Source of the DNA: Actinomycetes bacterium
GTDB taxonomy: Bacteria > Actinomycetota > Actinomycetes > Mycobacteriales > Micromonosporaceae
Assembly: GCA_023437285.1 (NCBI GenBank)
Contig: JAEZGP010000500.1
Span: forward strand, 1-6,808
Direction: 5' to 3'
DNA length: 6,808 nucleotides
This document shows positions 5,783-6,808 of this stretch, one piece after another; position 1 is the first letter of the stretch, and each line of letters opens with the position of its first letter. A program made the translations under genes and the position numbers. The notes under the pieces are model-generated. The model worked only from the letters and a program-made list of their open reading frames with translations, made no database searches and was not told the DNA's origin.

Positions 5783-6808
5783 AGCGGGCCAGCCGCGCGG
5801 GCACCGCGGGGGCGACGACGTCCGCCACGGCCGCCGCCAGCTCCGGGGACTCCCCGGGCGCCAGGGCCCCCGCGCTGATCCGGATCCCTGGCGGGCTGGC
5901 CAGGCGGAACCGGGAGCCCGGGGCCACCGCCCAGCCCGCGTCACGCAGGGCGGTCACGGCCGCCGCTTCGTCGGCGACGGGTACCCACACGTTGAACCCC
6001 GACCGGGAAGCCACCGTGACGCCGCGCGCCGCGAGGGCGGCGACGAGCGCGTCGCGGCGGCGGGCGTAGCGGGGGCCGGCGTCGGCGACCAGCGCGCGCA
6101 CGTCCTCGTCGCGCCACAGGTCCACCACCACGCGCTGAAGCAGCGTGGAAACCCAGCCGGCACCCAACCGCAGCCGGCCCTCGACGCGCGCGATCGTCGT
6201 CTCGTCGCCGGCGACCACGGCCAGCCGCAGGTCCGGACCGTACGCCTTGGAGACGGACTCGACGAACGCCCAGTGCGCTCCCGCGCCGGCCAGCGGCGCG
6301 AGCGGCAGGTCGTCCAGTTCGCCGGAGTGGTCGTCCTCGATCAGGAGCACGTCCGGGCGGGCCGCGAGCACCGGCCGCAGCGCCGCCGCGCGGTCGGGCG
6401 ACACCGCGCCGCCGGTGGGGTTCTGGGCGCGCGCGGTCACGATCAGGGCGGACACGCCGGCGTCGAGGGCCCGGGTGACGCCGTCGACGGTGGGGCCCTC
6501 GGCGTCGACCGGTACGGGTACCGCGACGAGGCCGAGCGCCGCCACGAGGTCGATCAGGTTGGCCCAGCCGGGGTCCTCGACCCCGACCCGGTCGCCGTGG
6601 CGCAGGTGCGCGCCGAGGACGCGCTCGATGGCGTCCAGCGCGCCGGACACGACCGTCAACGCGGGGACGGGTACGCCCTGGGCGGCCAGCCGGTCGGCGG
6701 CCAGGTCGAGCAGTTCGGGCAGCGGCCCGGCGTCGGCATAGGTGGCCGGCGTCGCGTCCCGGGCGATCCGCGACAGGGCGGCGTCGAGCGCGGGCAGCAG
6801 CGCCGGGT
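5781..6808 (-). CDS. PLP aminotransferase-domain protein, probably MocR/PdxR-type GntR regulator (N-terminus beyond right edge)
   Basis: The visible part is the C-terminal 341 residues of a fold-type I aminotransferase domain, in frame to base 6806. Landmarks in visible numbering: ALLPALDAALSRI at the start; YADAGPLPELLDLA at 23-36; VVSGALDAIERVL at 52-64; EDPGWANLIDL, where the aromatic residue would stack on the cofactor; NPTGG with N129; IEDDHSGEL with D158/D159; SVSKAYGPDLRL with K187, the lysine expected to hold pyridoxal phosphate; and GIRISAG with R309 for substrate carboxylate. All cofactor residues are present. The VVSGALDAIERV wording and the sequence beginning at the FP-like domain entrance favour the C-terminal half of a MocR-family regulator, in which a GntR helix-turn-helix precedes the aminotransferase domain. 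That part lies outside the window, so a plain aminotransferase remains possible. A TTG at 6659 is not the real start, because homologous sequence continues upstream. It converges on the signalling operon and has no clear link to it. Confidence 0.85.
   Translation of the reverse strand, partial: PALLPALDAALSRIARDATPATYADAGPLPELLDLAADRLAAQGVPVPALTVVSGALDAIERVLGAHLRHGDRVGVEDPGWANLIDLVAALGLVAVPVPVDAEGPTVDGVTRALDAGVSALIVTARAQNPTGGAVSPDRAAALRPVLAARPDVLLIEDDHSGELDDLPLAPLAGAGAHWAFVESVSKAYGPDLRLAVVAGDETTIARVEGRLRLGAGWVSTLLQRVVVDLWRDEDVRALVADAGPRYARRRDALVAALAARGVTVASRSGFNVWVPVADEAAAVTALRDAGWAVAPGSRFRLASPPGIRISAGALAPGESPELAAAVADVVAPAVPARLAR

Noticed and set aside
5630..5944. Minus-strand frame crossing the repeat tract, reading [18 protein letters not shown]
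   Set aside because: The peptide repeat is only the 18-base DNA repeat read out of frame; the region is covered by the aminotransferase-domain gene end and the regulator end.

Overview
The window is very GC-rich, with the strong third-position G/C bias, GTG/TTG starts and 1-4 base gene overlaps typical of actinobacterial chromosomes. The gene content would suit a Micromonospora- or Streptomyces-like soil organism. That placement is inferred from composition and protein style only. No mobile element, CRISPR array, tRNA, rRNA or phage gene was seen.

Layout. (1) Bases 1-2095, minus strand: a secreted, Tat-dependent lipoprotein of glycoside hydrolase family 1 (start 2095), then a small three-helix membrane protein of unknown function, then the first 71 residues of an MFS transporter that runs off the left edge. 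Spacing is short enough for one transcription unit, with the hydrolase first. (2) Bases 2096-2278: a 183-base divergent intergenic region with the ribosome binding sites of both flanking genes, a 10-base palindrome in the hydrolase leader, a direct repeat and weak promoter-like sequence. (3) Bases 2279-5735, plus strand: a compact three-gene signalling operon. It encodes a response regulator with a PP2C/SpoIIE-type phosphatase output, a membrane histidine kinase (CHASE3-HAMP-HisKA-HATPase) and a single-domain Rcp1-like response regulator. Both internal junctions are 4-base stop/start overlaps (GTGA and ATGA). (4) Bases 5730-5782: an 18-base tandem repeat with inverted repeats at the convergent gene ends. 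(5) Bases 5781-6808, minus strand: the C-terminal 341 residues of a fold-type I aminotransferase-domain protein, probably a MocR/PdxR-type GntR regulator, whose N-terminus lies beyond the right edge.

How it may work: the kinase probably senses an envelope or extracytoplasmic cue through its CHASE3 domain and can phosphorylate two receivers. One is fused to a serine/threonine phosphatase of the RsbU class. The other is a stand-alone receiver with no output domain. By family precedent the phosphatase would act on a phosphorylated STAS-domain anti-anti-sigma factor, but no STAS or anti-sigma gene lies in the window, so the final target is unknown. The most distinctive sequence-level features are two independent 18-base repeat tracts: one codes a hexapeptide-repeat tail on the kinase, the other lies at the convergent terminator region. 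The lipoprotein form of a normally cytoplasmic GH1 enzyme is also notable.
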